In this document: piece by piece, positions 27,054 through 35,031 of the stretch
Numbering within the stretch: position 1 is the first letter of the stretch
Layout of the letters: each line of letters begins with the position of its first letter
From: Oscillospiraceae bacterium
GTDB taxonomy: Bacteria > Bacillota > Clostridia > Oscillospirales > Acutalibacteraceae
Direction: 5' to 3'
Length of the DNA: 37,046 nucleotides
NCBI GenBank assembly: GCA_031280825.1
Contig: JAITGE010000022.1
Coordinates: forward strand, 1 to 37,046
The notes under the pieces: model-generated
Database searches by the model: none
What the model was told of the DNA's origin: nothing
What the model saw: the letters and a program-made list of their open reading frames with translations, nothing else
Program-made: the position numbers and the translations under genes

Positions 27054-27622
27054 AACGAACAGAGGGAACGGACGGCGGGGGTCTTGCAAGGCTCCTTGCG
27101 AGGCTTAAAATAAGCAAATGGCAGGCGATTGTGATCGGCGCCGGCTTGCTAGGCATCCTGCTGCTGTGCTTATCCGCCGTGCCCGGCGGAAAGAGCGGCG
27201 CAAAAACTGAAACAGGCGCGGAGGCTATCCGGGTAGATTTAACGGATTATGAAGAACAGCTGGAGCGGCGGTTGGCGGAAATTCTGAGCGCGGTGGAGGG
27301 CGCGGGCGAAACCCGCGTGATGCTCACGCTTGATTGTGGCAGTGAACCGATCTATGCCACGCAAGGCAAATCGGATCAAAGTGCCGCCGCCGATCCAGAC
27401 GGTTCGCAGGAAAGCTTTCGCACCGAAAAAGAGTATGTGATTTTGGGCACAGGCGGCGGGGAAAAGGGCTTAATCCTGAAAACGCTTGAGCCGAAGGTGC
27501 GCGGCGTGGCGATCTTATGCAAGGGCGCGGACAGTATCATCGTGCGGCAAAGCGTCATGGAAACCGCAAAGGCAGTGCTCGGCGTGGGCGCAAGCAAAAT
27601 CAGCGTCAGCAAGCTGGCGTGA
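27050..27622 (+). CDS. spoIIIAG: stage III sporulation protein AG, ring component
   Basis: The GTG at 27050 overlaps the spoIIIAF stop and follows AAGGAGG. The 190-residue protein has one N-terminal membrane helix (WQAIVIGAGLLGILLLCLSA) and a soluble domain in the intermembrane space with DYEEQLERRLAEILSAVEGAG followed by VMLTL, the ring-building motif that is followed by a long loop and PKVRGVAILCKGADS. In Bacillus, SpoIIIAG forms a large oligomeric ring across the intermembrane space. Family, order and length all agree. Confidence 0.95.
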   Translation: MKRTEGTDGGGLARLLARLKISKWQAIVIGAGLLGILLLCLSAVPGGKSGAKTETGAEAIRVDLTDYEEQLERRLAEILSAVEGAGETRVMLTLDCGSEPIYATQGKSDQSAAADPDGSQESFRTEKEYVILGTGGGEKGLILKTLEPKVRGVAILCKGADSIIVRQSVMETAKAVLGVGASKISVSKLA

Positions 27623-27659
27623 AAAAATCCAAACAATCAAACAAACGGAGGAATCAGGC

Positions 27660-28232
27660 ATGAAGAAACTACTGCAGAAACGGCAGCTCATCATGGCGAC
27701 CCTTGTCCTTGCGCTCGGCGCGGCGGTGTTCATCAATTGGTACTACACGAAGCCGGCGGTGGAAGCGGATGGCAGCTCCGTCAGCGACGCTGCGCCGCAG
27801 GGCGGGCAGGCGGGCGGCAGCCGGGAGGACAATCTTGGCGATTCGCAGTATGTCCACAATCCCTATAACAACAAAAACAGCGAGTACTTTGCGGGCGAAA
27901 AGCTCAAGCGCAGTGCGGCGCACGATGAGGCGAAGGAAACCCTCAACGAAGTGATTACCGATTCCGAAGCCAACGAAAAGGCGGTCGTCGTCGCCAGCGC
28001 GGCCTTGCAGTCGCTTTCGGAGAGCATCAAGCTGGAAAGCGACTGCGAATCGCTCATCACCGCTAAGACGGGCAGCGAATGCCTCGTGACCATCAGCAAG
28101 GATGCCGTGCAGGCAGTGTTGGGCGGCAGCAAAGCGCTTGATGGCGCAACAGCCTTGCAAATCAAGGAAATCCTTGTAAGCAAAACCGGGCTGGAGGCTG
28201 AAAAGATCACGCTGGTGGAGCTGAATGGCTGA
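27660..28232 (+). CDS. spoIIIAH: stage III sporulation protein AH, partner of SpoIIQ
   Basis: The ATG at 27660 follows GGAGG and gives 190 residues; upstream in-frame extension overlaps spoIIIAG and is unlikely. A single membrane helix near the N-terminus (LIMATLVLALGAAVFINWYY) is followed by a low-complexity linker and a C-terminal domain starting around YFAGEKLKRSAAHDEAKETL, with EKAVVVASA and CLVTISKDAVQAVL. SpoIIIAH binds forespore SpoIIQ across the engulfment septum through this domain. It is the last gene of the operon; a strong terminator follows at 28262-28305. Confidence 0.95.
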   Translation: MKKLLQKRQLIMATLVLALGAAVFINWYYTKPAVEADGSSVSDAAPQGGQAGGSREDNLGDSQYVHNPYNNKNSEYFAGEKLKRSAAHDEAKETLNEVITDSEANEKAVVVASAALQSLSESIKLESDCESLITAKTGSECLVTISKDAVQAVLGGSKALDGATALQIKEILVSKTGLEAEKITLVELNG

Positions 28233-28261
28233 GCGCAGGCACAACGCAAGCGACATATGGG

Positions 28262-28305
28262 AAGCAACAGGCGCCGCGCGGAAAAGCACGGCGCTTGCTT
28301 TTTTT
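28262..28305 (+). terminator. terminator of the spoIIIA operon
   Basis: AAGCAA (28262-28267) pairs with TTGCTT (28295-28300) and GCGCCG (28271-28276) with CGGCGC (28289-28294), with a three-base bulge between the two stems, and five further T residues follow. This is a strong intrinsic terminator. Its 3' arm doubles as the likely -35 element of the dut promoter. Confidence 0.88.
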
Positions 28306-28323
28306 ACGGAGCTTTGCTATACT
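28295..28323 (+). promoter_or_regulatory. candidate promoter of dut
   Basis: TTGCTT (28295-28300) and TATACT (28318-28323) are 17 bases apart, with TG one base before the -10. Each hexamer is close to consensus. The -35 lies within the 3' arm of the spoIIIA terminator, so dut can be expressed in vegetative cells independently of sporulation. Confidence 0.6.
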
Positions 28324-28361
28324 GTGTGCAAGAAAAGTTAAAGACAGGAAGGAACGCATAC

Positions 28362-28805
28362 ATGCAAAAGCCTACGATTCGAGTGCAAAAGCTCCGGGAG
28401 GGCGCGCAGCTGCCCGTTTACGGTTCGGCGTATGCCGCCGGGGCGGATCTTTCCGCCTGCGTTGACGCGCCGCTGTGCTTTGCGCCCGGTGAAACGAAGC
28501 TGGTGCCGACAGGGCTTGCGATGGAAATCCCCGCAGGCTACGCGGGTCTGATTTACGCCCGGAGCGGGCTTGCCAGCAAACGCGGACTTGCCCCGGCGAA
28601 CAAGGTCGGCGTGGTGGACGCCGATTACCGCGGCGAGATCATGGTTGCGTTGCACAACCATTCGCCGCAGGCACAGCAGGTTGCGCCGCGTGAGCGGATA
28701 GCGCAGTTGGTGGTCACCCCATTTTTGGCGGCGGCGTTTACTGAAGCTGCGGCGCTGGAGGAAACCGTGCGCGGCGCGGGCGGCTTTGGCTCAACCGGCG
28801 TCTGA
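28362..28805 (+). CDS. dut: deoxyuridine 5'-triphosphate nucleotidohydrolase (dUTPase)
   Basis: The ATG at 28362 follows AGGAAGGA and gives 147 residues, the usual size. The five trimeric dUTPase motifs are present in order: AAGADLSA, then ARSGLASKRGL, NKVGVVDADYRGE, RIAQLVV, and the C-terminal glycine-rich arm RGAGGFGSTGV. It hydrolyses dUTP to dUMP and pyrophosphate, keeping uracil out of DNA and supplying dUMP for thymidylate. It is separated from the sporulation operon by a terminator and has its own promoter candidate. Confidence 0.95.
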   Translation: MQKPTIRVQKLREGAQLPVYGSAYAAGADLSACVDAPLCFAPGETKLVPTGLAMEIPAGYAGLIYARSGLASKRGLAPANKVGVVDADYRGEIMVALHNHSPQAQQVAPRERIAQLVVTPFLAAAFTEAAALEETVRGAGGFGSTGV

Positions 28806-28919
28806 TGCTTCTGTTCGCACCACCATATGTTGACAGTTCACACGATCAACGCGTTCCATCATATCCAAGATTTGTGCAGTTGTCTAAAAAGCAAGTGTAA
28901 TCTTTGGTTAATTTGCGGA

Positions 28920-28948
28920 TTGACAGAGAGTCGGGCGAAGTGTATAAT
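28920..28948 (+). promoter_or_regulatory. consensus sigma-A promoter of the large secreted protein
   Basis: TTGACA (28920-28925) and TATAAT (28943-28948) are separated by exactly 17 bases; both hexamers are perfect. Transcription should begin near 28955, giving an untranslated leader of about 115 bases before the start at 29070. The rest of the 264-base gap from dut (28806-28919) holds nothing I can identify. Confidence 0.85.
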
Positions 28949-28975
28949 GCAAATGCATAATGGGCGCGTAGTATA

Positions 28976-29001
28976 GAAAGGAATTTTCGGGGATTCCTTT
29001 C
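28976..29001 (+). promoter_or_regulatory. structured 5' leader of the large secreted protein
   Basis: GAAAGGAAT (28976-28984) pairs perfectly with ATTCCTTTC (28993-29001) around an eight-base loop. Farther down, GCTACC near 29018 can pair with GGTGGC near 29039 (one G-U), enclosing the palindrome GGAAGCTTCC. This makes a two-hairpin leader ahead of the ribosome site GGAGGTG. I cannot match it to a known riboswitch class. Confidence 0.45.
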
Positions 29002-29069
29002 CCTTGTGCGTTCTTAGGCTACCGGAAGCTTCCGAAGGGGTGGCAACCGCAATTTATGGAGGTGTAGTT

Positions 29070-32000
29070 ATGAAGCACAAGCAGGGGATGCGCGTTCTCA
29101 GTTTTCTATTATCAGTGCTACTGCTGATCTCGGTCACGAGTGTTTTGGCGTCGGCACGCTGGGATTATGCAAAGCCTTATGACACGCAAAAGGGTAAGGC
29201 TGTCATGAGCAGCGGGCAGTGCGCCAGCATGCTTTTGGATTTTTTGGATAACATGCTGAGCACAAGCGTGGGTGAAATCCTGCCGCGCACGCAGATCGGT
29301 GTTACAGGCATGGGCGAAACTGTTTTGTGGATTGACCTGAGCAGTGTTGACCGTATGGCGCAGTCGCTTTCGGAAACCTTTGGATCGGCTGCGAAGGGCT
29401 TAGCGGATACGTTGCTGAAAATGCTTTATGTGCAGTATGGAGATCAATGGGGGCTTGGCGATCTCCGTAACCTGGATGTGAGTGCGCTGACTGAAATTGC
29501 AAATTCGGTGCGGCGCGACGGCGGAACAGCTTCAAGCAACACCAACAATCCAAAGCAATTCAGTTATCCCGGCACGCCGGGCAGCACAGAGGGGAAAGAG
29601 GGCACACGCGACATTTATGTCCTGCAGCATCTTTTTAAGTTTTTAGCGGATAATACCGGGTTGCTATCTAAGCTGGTTGGCAGCAACAACAAGGGGACTT
29701 CCTACAATGGGCAGTTCTATTTTGGGCATTTGCCGGCAGTTTTGAAGGGCGAAGGCGTAGTTGGGTTGATTGTTAAGGGCTTGGTTGATATTTCAACGCT
29801 GGAGCCTTTTGTGGCTTATATGGAGCAGATGTCTGTGAATTTCACGGGCTTTTTAAAGAGTCTGCTTGTGCCGATGCTGGCGGGGTTGGTGCCGGACGCC
29901 GATCCCGCGCTGTTGGATCCCGCAAACGCTTCCAATGTGGTGCTTGACGCTTTGCTGGAGGATATGCTGAACGGGCTGCTGGGTCCGCTGCTGGGTGGTT
30001 TGCTGCCCGGCTTGGAGCTGAACCTTGATATCTATGACCCGCAAGGGAATCTGGATAATACCTATGATATGCTGCGCAACACGATCAACGGCGCGCTCAA
30101 CGGCGGCGTGGTGGATATGCTGGTGAATTTGATTGCGCCGATGCTGCTTATCCGTGTGGATGAAGAGCATCCTGAGGGCGTTTTTGATGAAACAATGGGG
30201 GATCCGCTGATTGGTTCAATCCTGTGGGCGCCGTTGGTTGTGGGCGGCGAAGGCTTGGGCGGACTTCTGACGGATGGCGCGTTGATCCCGCACTCTATCC
30301 CTGACCCCGGCGCTACCCCGGCGGAATCCGCAGCGCCTATGCTGATGCTGCAGGAGGCGTTTGACTGGCTCCTCATGCGCGGCGTGGGTGGCACGGGCTT
30401 TCTTGATCGCTTTATGCTGCGGAATTATCCGGATGCGCCGGGCTACAATTCGGCGCTGCCAAAGGGTTTAATCATTAAGGATGCGCCGAATGGATCGCGT
30501 TATTCAGACGCGTTGCAGCATTTCCTCGGAACGCTTTTGGGTAACCTGGGCGGTATTTTGGAAATGCTCGGTTTGGGCATTGAATTAGATACCGAAGCGC
30601 TGGAAACGATGGATCTTTCAAGCCAACTGGGTTCCATTCTCAAGGGCTTGATTGCAATGATCCCCGGTGCGGAGCATTTGTATATCCCGGATGAGGCAAT
30701 GTCGCTGCGTGAGGTCGCGACGTATCTGTTGGTGGATCTTTGCGCGGATATGATTCCCGATAAAAAATATGACCTGATTTCACGCAACGCAAAAGCACCG
30801 GAAAATGTCGGCAAATCCAACCCGCCCGCCGCCGATTTGCCGAGCACCGGCAAGGCGCTGAACCCCTCGACGGATGGGGTGCTGGTTGTGTTGGGCGATC
30901 TTTTGCGTTACATGATCAATCCGGCGGTTGCAAACTTGAATTTGCCTGAGAACAAAACCTTTGACGGTTTGATTTCCGCGCTGGTCGGTTGGCTGCTTGG
31001 TTCCTACGGCGGTGTTTTGCGCACGCCGAGCGAGAGCCAGCTTTCGAACGGCTGGGCGACGCTGAGCTATTTCTTGTTTGGCAACACGGAAGCGGGTCAC
31101 ACAAATGATGGCGTTTTTAGGCAGAATTGGTTGAGCAAGGATATTGTGACCGCCGGTAACGCGCCGGGCAATTCTATCTTGCGCGAAACGGTCGTGAATC
31201 GTCTGTTAAGTTCAATTCTGGATCTGGATTTCAAGAAGCTGTTCACCCTGCTGCAGGCGAACCAGGGCGGCGAATTGGATACGCTGCCACCGGTGCAGCT
31301 CATTCTGCATGTCGTCGCGCGGTTGCTCAACAGCGTCTTTAAGATCCCTTCGGGGGATAGCTTGAACGGCATGAATGCAACGGGCAGCAGCGTTGGCCCG
31401 GCAAATACACTGATCCCCTTTGACTTAACAACGCTTGATGGGCTGCTGCAGCCCCGTGTGCTGGGACCGCTGGTGCGCAAGCTGTTAACGCAGCTCGGCA
31501 AGCCGGAGGTGACCTCCGAGCTTTTGGGTGCGGCTTTGCCGTTGCTTTCGAGCCTAATCGGTTTGTGGAGCCAGGATGATTATGCGCCGCATATTGTTAG
31601 AGATGCGGAAATGGGCAATTGGTATGACAGCGCCAACGGCAACGCGCTTGTGTTGGGCACAAAGTCATATTTGCGCCCGAACGGGGTGCAGGACGCGATG
31701 CCATTTCCTTTCCCGCAAGCCTCTGATCACCCTGTGCTGGCAAGTGCCATTGCCGCAAAAAAAGAGCAGATCGAGAATAAAAAGAACAGCATGTCGGGGA
31801 GCGAAGCCGATTTGCAAGCGCTGGCTGCTTTGGAAGCTGCGCTAGCGGCGCTGGAGGCGGAGCTGCGGGTTGCTATGCGGCCGGCGTTGCATGTTGCGCT
31901 GCAAAATGCAGTCCCGGTGATCAAGGCGAAGCTGGAACAGGTGCAGCCGTTGCATCAAAATGAGGATGCTTGGAATGTGTTGCCGGTATTGAATGCCTCG

Positions 32001-33503
32001 GGGAACATAGTCCAGGAGGGCTATCGGCACTATGGGGCGGAAAATTATAATTCGACCTATCAGTATCGCTATAACTTTTATAATGCCGCGCGGACGGTCG
32101 CATTGGAGCAGATCAACACGATTGAAGCATATTTCAACGCTTTGAATGATCCGGAAGCTCCTGAATTCGCCGGCGAACTGCCCACAGAGTACGATTTAAA
32201 CAACGCTTATGCGACTCTTTCGTTCTATACCGACAATAGCTGGAACGGCGGAAATATGTATAAGCCGGAAATTATCGTGGATTCCGCGCGTTCGGATGAG
32301 CAGACCTCCAACGGTGGCTTGGAGTTTCAGCATTTGTTGGCGACCTATGAACGCATAGCCGGGAAAGGCTACGCAGAGCAGAATTATACACGCGCCTCTT
32401 GGGCGGTCTATAAAAAGGCGTATGATTTTGCCTATAATCTAATGGATCGTTTTTACGGTATGAAGATTAAGGGGATTACGCAGGCGGCGATTACGCGTGC
32501 GCGGCGGGAACTGGTATTGGCGGAGCGACAGCTGGCGACCTTTAGCAAGCTGGCTGATTTTACACAGTTTGATGTGGATATGCGCAATTGGAAGAACGCT
32601 GAGCGCGATTCGATATATTATTACAACGGCAATTCCGATCTGCCCGAAACAATCGGCGCGCTTGGAACGATTGACTATTTCTTGGACGTTTTGGCGGAAG
32701 CTTATGTGATGTCAACGGAGCGTGCCAGCTACGACAGCACAATGCAAGCTGTGGTGGATGAGATGGACGAACGGGTCAACGAGGCATACAATGCGCTCCA
32801 AAAGCTGGTGAATGTTTTGTATCCGGATTCGGAGTCGCGTGTATACATGGGTTTAGAAGAGGGTGCGATCCCGATGGATTACCAAGATGCGACAGCAACC
32901 ATGTCACTGACACCGTTCTCCATTCGCAAAATTTTATATAATTTGCCATATGGGCTTACGGAAGCGACATCCGGCTATAAATTGGAGGCGTATGTCCACC
33001 CATTTGTGAAGATTGAAACGACCGACACGTTTGAATGGAGTTGGACGGAAAAAAATGATACCAAGCCAATTATGGGGCAGACGTACCTTGGAACCGGGCA
33101 CACAGTTAAGATTCGTAAGAAAAAGACCGGCGGCATGAGACCTGTGCCCGGTTACACGGTTGATGCTTTGATGCTCCTCATTTTCGGGGATCTGTCCGGC
33201 AGTGCATACGTTACGACAAGACCCGCAAGCTCCGTGTTCTCTGCGACCGATTATCCCGCGAATAAGGTGCAGGCGCGCGGAGATGGATGGGTTACGGCGG
33301 TGGATGTGCAGTTGTTTGACCAAGCAAAAGCTGAAAAGATTGTGCTGACAAACGCTCAGTTGTTAGCGGCGGATGTGAACCACGACGGCAGATTGACGAA
33401 TGCGGATCGTGATTTGCTTTATGCGGCGTCGATCAATGTGAAGAAAAACCCAATTGAGCAAAAGAATTTCAATTGGGCGGAAAGTGTTCCGACATTTGAG
33501 TAA
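29070..33503 (+). CDS. large secreted protein with a dockerin-like C-terminus, function unknown
   Basis: The ATG at 29070, behind GGAGGTG, gives 1477 residues. A signal peptide is clear (basic MKHKQGMR, hydrophobic core to about residue 28, cleavage near ASA). The first half has many Leu/Gly-rich amphipathic stretches such as NGLLGPLLGGLLPGLELNL and LGNLGGILEMLGLGIEL, spaced by hydrophilic loops. Residues about 900-1270 are helical and include Tyr/Trp-rich blocks that resemble FIVAR-type three-helix modules (for example YTRASWAVYKKAYDFAYNLM). The C-terminus, after YLGTGHTVKI, carries a dockerin-like calcium region whose second half-repeat, ADVNHDGRLTNADRDLL, is canonical. Dockerins attach proteins to cohesin scaffolds or the cell surface. 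I do not recognise the main domains. It has its own strong promoter and a terminator at 33540-33566. Confidence 0.85.
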   Translation: MKHKQGMRVLSFLLSVLLLISVTSVLASARWDYAKPYDTQKGKAVMSSGQCASMLLDFLDNMLSTSVGEILPRTQIGVTGMGETVLWIDLSSVDRMAQSLSETFGSAAKGLADTLLKMLYVQYGDQWGLGDLRNLDVSALTEIANSVRRDGGTASSNTNNPKQFSYPGTPGSTEGKEGTRDIYVLQHLFKFLADNTGLLSKLVGSNNKGTSYNGQFYFGHLPAVLKGEGVVGLIVKGLVDISTLEPFVAYMEQMSVNFTGFLKSLLVPMLAGLVPDADPALLDPANASNVVLDALLEDMLNGLLGPLLGGLLPGLELNLDIYDPQGNLDNTYDMLRNTINGALNGGVVDMLVNLIAPMLLIRVDEEHPEGVFDETMGDPLIGSILWAPLVVGGEGLGGLLTDGALIPHSIPDPGATPAESAAPMLMLQEAFDWLLMRGVGGTGFLDRFMLRNYPDAPGYNSALPKGLIIKDAPNGSRYSDALQHFLGTLLGNLGGILEMLGLGIELDTEALETMDLSSQLGSILKGLIAMIPGAEHLYIPDEAMSLREVATYLLVDLCADMIPDKKYDLISRNAKAPENVGKSNPPAADLPSTGKALNPSTDGVLVVLGDLLRYMINPAVANLNLPENKTFDGLISALVGWLLGSYGGVLRTPSESQLSNGWATLSYFLFGNTEAGHTNDGVFRQNWLSKDIVTAGNAPGNSILRETVVNRLLSSILDLDFKKLFTLLQANQGGELDTLPPVQLILHVVARLLNSVFKIPSGDSLNGMNATGSSVGPANTLIPFDLTTLDGLLQPRVLGPLVRKLLTQLGKPEVTSELLGAALPLLSSLIGLWSQDDYAPHIVRDAEMGNWYDSANGNALVLGTKSYLRPNGVQDAMPFPFPQASDHPVLASAIAAKKEQIENKKNSMSGSEADLQALAALEAALAALEAELRVAMRPALHVALQNAVPVIKAKLEQVQPLHQNEDAWNVLPVLNASGNIVQEGYRHYGAENYNSTYQYRYNFYNAARTVALEQINTIEAYFNALNDPEAPEFAGELPTEYDLNNAYATLSFYTDNSWNGGNMYKPEIIVDSARSDEQTSNGGLEFQHLLATYERIAGKGYAEQNYTRASWAVYKKAYDFAYNLMDRFYGMKIKGITQAAITRARRELVLAERQLATFSKLADFTQFDVDMRNWKNAERDSIYYYNGNSDLPETIGALGTIDYFLDVLAEAYVMSTERASYDSTMQAVVDEMDERVNEAYNALQKLVNVLYPDSESRVYMGLEEGAIPMDYQDATATMSLTPFSIRKILYNLPYGLTEATSGYKLEAYVHPFVKIETTDTFEWSWTEKNDTKPIMGQTYLGTGHTVKIRKKKTGGMRPVPGYTVDALMLLIFGDLSGSAYVTTRPASSVFSATDYPANKVQARGDGWVTAVDVQLFDQAKAEKIVLTNAQLLAADVNHDGRLTNADRDLLYAASINVKKNPIEQKNFNWAESVPTFE

Positions 33504-33539
33504 CCCATATGGCTCTCTGAAGATTGGCAAACTAGAATC

Positions 33540-33566
33540 AATGCCCCGAGGTTTTCCCGGGGCATT
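33540..33566 (+). terminator. terminator hairpin after the large secreted protein
   Basis: AATGCCCCG (33540-33548) pairs perfectly with CGGGGCATT (33558-33566) around a nine-base loop, 37 bases after the stop. GGGTTTTGC follows. The T-tract is short, but the stem is strong. Confidence 0.7.
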
Positions 33567-33582
33567 GGGTTTTGCAGAAATG

Positions 33583-33619
33583 ACGGCTGCGATGCTCATC
33601 ACAGCCGTTGTGTCTTTTT
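33583..33619 (+). terminator. second terminator between convergent genes
   Basis: ACGGCTG (33583-33589) pairs with CAGCCGT (33602-33608) and is followed by TGTGTCTTTTT, whose T run reaches the yabR stop on the other strand. With the hairpin at 33540-33566 it separates the large secreted gene from the convergent yab/div cluster. Confidence 0.6.
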
Positions 33620-34094
33620 ATTTCCGACCACCGCTGCTGCGACGATTTGCACCGCCGCCATAGCGCGCATCACCACCACGGCGCAGGGTTGAAATCTTAT
33701 CCTCGCTGGTTTTCTTGAATTGACTCATCATATCCTCAAAGGATTGCGGATTATCGCCGCCCTGTCGCTGCCCTTGCCATATATTTGGGGCAGAGCGCCG
33801 TTGCGGGCGCGGAGGCGGTGGAACCGTGCTGCGTTCTGGCGCTGCGGAATTTTCATTTTGAGGCAACGCCTTTTTGATGGAAAGACCAATCTTTCCATCA
33901 GGTGAAATTTGCATGATTTTAACGTGCACATCTTGCCCGATGCTGAGATGATCGCGTATGTTTGTTACATAGTTTTGTGCGATCTCAGAAATATGCACCA
34001 TGCCCGTTTTTCCGTCGCCCAAGTCGATAAACGCGCCAAACTCAATGATTCCGGTCACTTTGCCATCTAAAAGCGCGCCAATTTCAACCGACAT
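33618..34094 (-). CDS. yabR: S1-domain RNA-binding protein (YabR family)
   Basis: The ATG at 34094 is preceded by GGAGGG and gives 158 residues. The N-terminal S1 domain is clear: GALLDGKVTGIIEFGAFIDL, TGMVHISEIAQNYV and the closing VKIMQISPDGKIGLSIKKAL. The C-terminal half is low-complexity, with PPPPRPQRRS and a basic GGANRRSSGGRK tail that probably adds RNA affinity. YabR-type proteins follow divIC in Bacillus and most clostridia; their exact role is uncertain. Here it starts 33 bases after divIC in the same order. The protein is full length. Confidence 0.9.
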   Translation of the reverse strand: MSVEIGALLDGKVTGIIEFGAFIDLGDGKTGMVHISEIAQNYVTNIRDHLSIGQDVHVKIMQISPDGKIGLSIKKALPQNENSAAPERSTVPPPPRPQRRSAPNIWQGQRQGGDNPQSFEDMMSQFKKTSEDKISTLRRGGDARYGGGANRRSSGGRK

Positions 34095-34127
34095 AAATGC
34101 CCGCACCCTCCTAAAGTCACGTTTCAA

Positions 34128-34502
34128 TCATTTCGTTGCCGCGCTTGCGGCAGCGGGATCAACATACACTTTATCGCCGGGGAGAGAAAGCCCCAGTTTT
34201 TCACGTGCCGTGCGCAGAACATAGTTTTCGAACGCGACGGGATTGGCTTGCTCGAGGATTGCCGCGTAGCCTTCGTTTTCAGCCCGCTGCCACTCGATCT
34301 GTTTGCGGTACTGGGCGCTTTCTGCTTTGATTGCTGCCGTTTCTTCCGCGCTCTTGAGGATTTTTATACCGACGGACAGAGCGAACGCCGGAATGGCGAA
34401 CACGACCAACACCAAGCTCACCACGCGCTTGCGGCGAGAGGGGAGAAATCTTAGCAGCTTTTCTATTCGATTGAGCAGTGAAATCCGCAGTTGGTATAGC
34501 AT
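34128..34502 (-). CDS. divIC: septum formation initiator, DivIC/FtsB family
   Basis: The ATG at 34502 lies eight bases after AGGAAGG and gives 124 residues. A basic N-terminal tail (LPSRRKR) is followed by one membrane helix (VVSLVLVVFAIPAFALSVGI), then a coiled coil with the family pattern SAEETAAIKAESAQYRKQI and a C-terminal segment ending ENYVLRTAREKLGL, which is the DivIC/FtsB signature for binding FtsL. It acts in the divisome at the membrane. The gene overlaps the 3' part of the upstream yabQ frame by 224 bases in another frame, which is unusual. yabR follows directly. Confidence 0.9.
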   Translation of the reverse strand: MLYQLRISLLNRIEKLLRFLPSRRKRVVSLVLVVFAIPAFALSVGIKILKSAEETAAIKAESAQYRKQIEWQRAENEGYAAILEQANPVAFENYVLRTAREKLGLSLPGDKVYVDPAAASAATK

Positions 34503-35031
34503 CCGCAAAGCCTTCCTGCCCTTTCTTTCGTTTAGATTTTATATTTGTATCATTATACAACAAGTGCATGGTAGTTTGCAAGTGGAAACGCAACTTTTTC
34601 TTCAAAACTCGTGTGCATTTTGAGGAATTTGTATGAATTGGGCGCAAAAGCCGATGTGCGAAGCCCAAAACTGGGGAAATTACGCGAGAACGAACCCAAA
34701 TGGCGCTTTTTTTAAGCCGCCAAACGAGCGCTTCGGTGAGCTTCACGGCGGCAGCACCGAGTGAAAAATAATAGACCAGCCAGCCGAGAATCTCGCCGAA
34801 AATTGTGTAAGCGCGCATGGATCCATCTGAAACTGCAAGAAAAAAGAAAAAACTGAGTAATGTGCAGCATAACGAATATAGAATATCCTGCAAGAGCAGG
34901 ACGCCGCCCTTGCGAGTGAAAAGCAGACGCAACACGCGGAAGACGTCATAAAAAATCCCCAACGCAAAGCCGAAGCCCAGCGACAACAGAAACAGACGCG
35001 TTTGCACGGCAAGCCCGGGAAGATATTCCAT
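34279..35031 (-). CDS. yabQ: spore cortex protein YabQ, with a long C-terminal overlap into divIC
   Basis: The ATG at 35031 overlaps the yabP stop by one base (TAATG). The frame runs for 250 residues. The first 120 or so are a typical YabQ membrane domain: FGFALGIFYDVFRVLRLLFT, LYSLCCTLLSFFFFLAVSDG and GEILGWLVYYFSLGAAAVKL give three or four helices. YabQ is needed for spore cortex formation in Bacillus and sits in the membranes around the forespore. Beyond about residue 177 the frame lies inside divIC in another reading frame and looks like a shadow: basic, hydrophilic and low in conserved residues. Either the natural stop has been lost by mutation or a base change near 34500 shifts the frame. 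The N-terminal call is safe. Confidence 0.85.
   Translation of the reverse strand: MEYLPGLAVQTRLFLLSLGFGFALGIFYDVFRVLRLLFTRKGGVLLLQDILYSLCCTLLSFFFFLAVSDGSMRAYTIFGEILGWLVYYFSLGAAAVKLTEALVWRLKKSAIWVRSRVISPVLGFAHRLLRPIHTNSSKCTRVLKKKLRFHLQTTMHLLYNDTNIKSKRKKGQEGFADAIPTADFTAQSNRKAAKISPLSPQARGELGVGRVRHSGVRSVRRYKNPQERGRNGSNQSRKRPVPQTDRVAAG

Noticed and set aside
28955-29069. SAM-I or cyclic-di-GMP riboswitch
   Set aside because: GGCAACC near 29042 recalls the end of SAM-I elements and the surface-protein context suggested cyclic-di-GMP, but the remaining conserved segments of both classes are missing.
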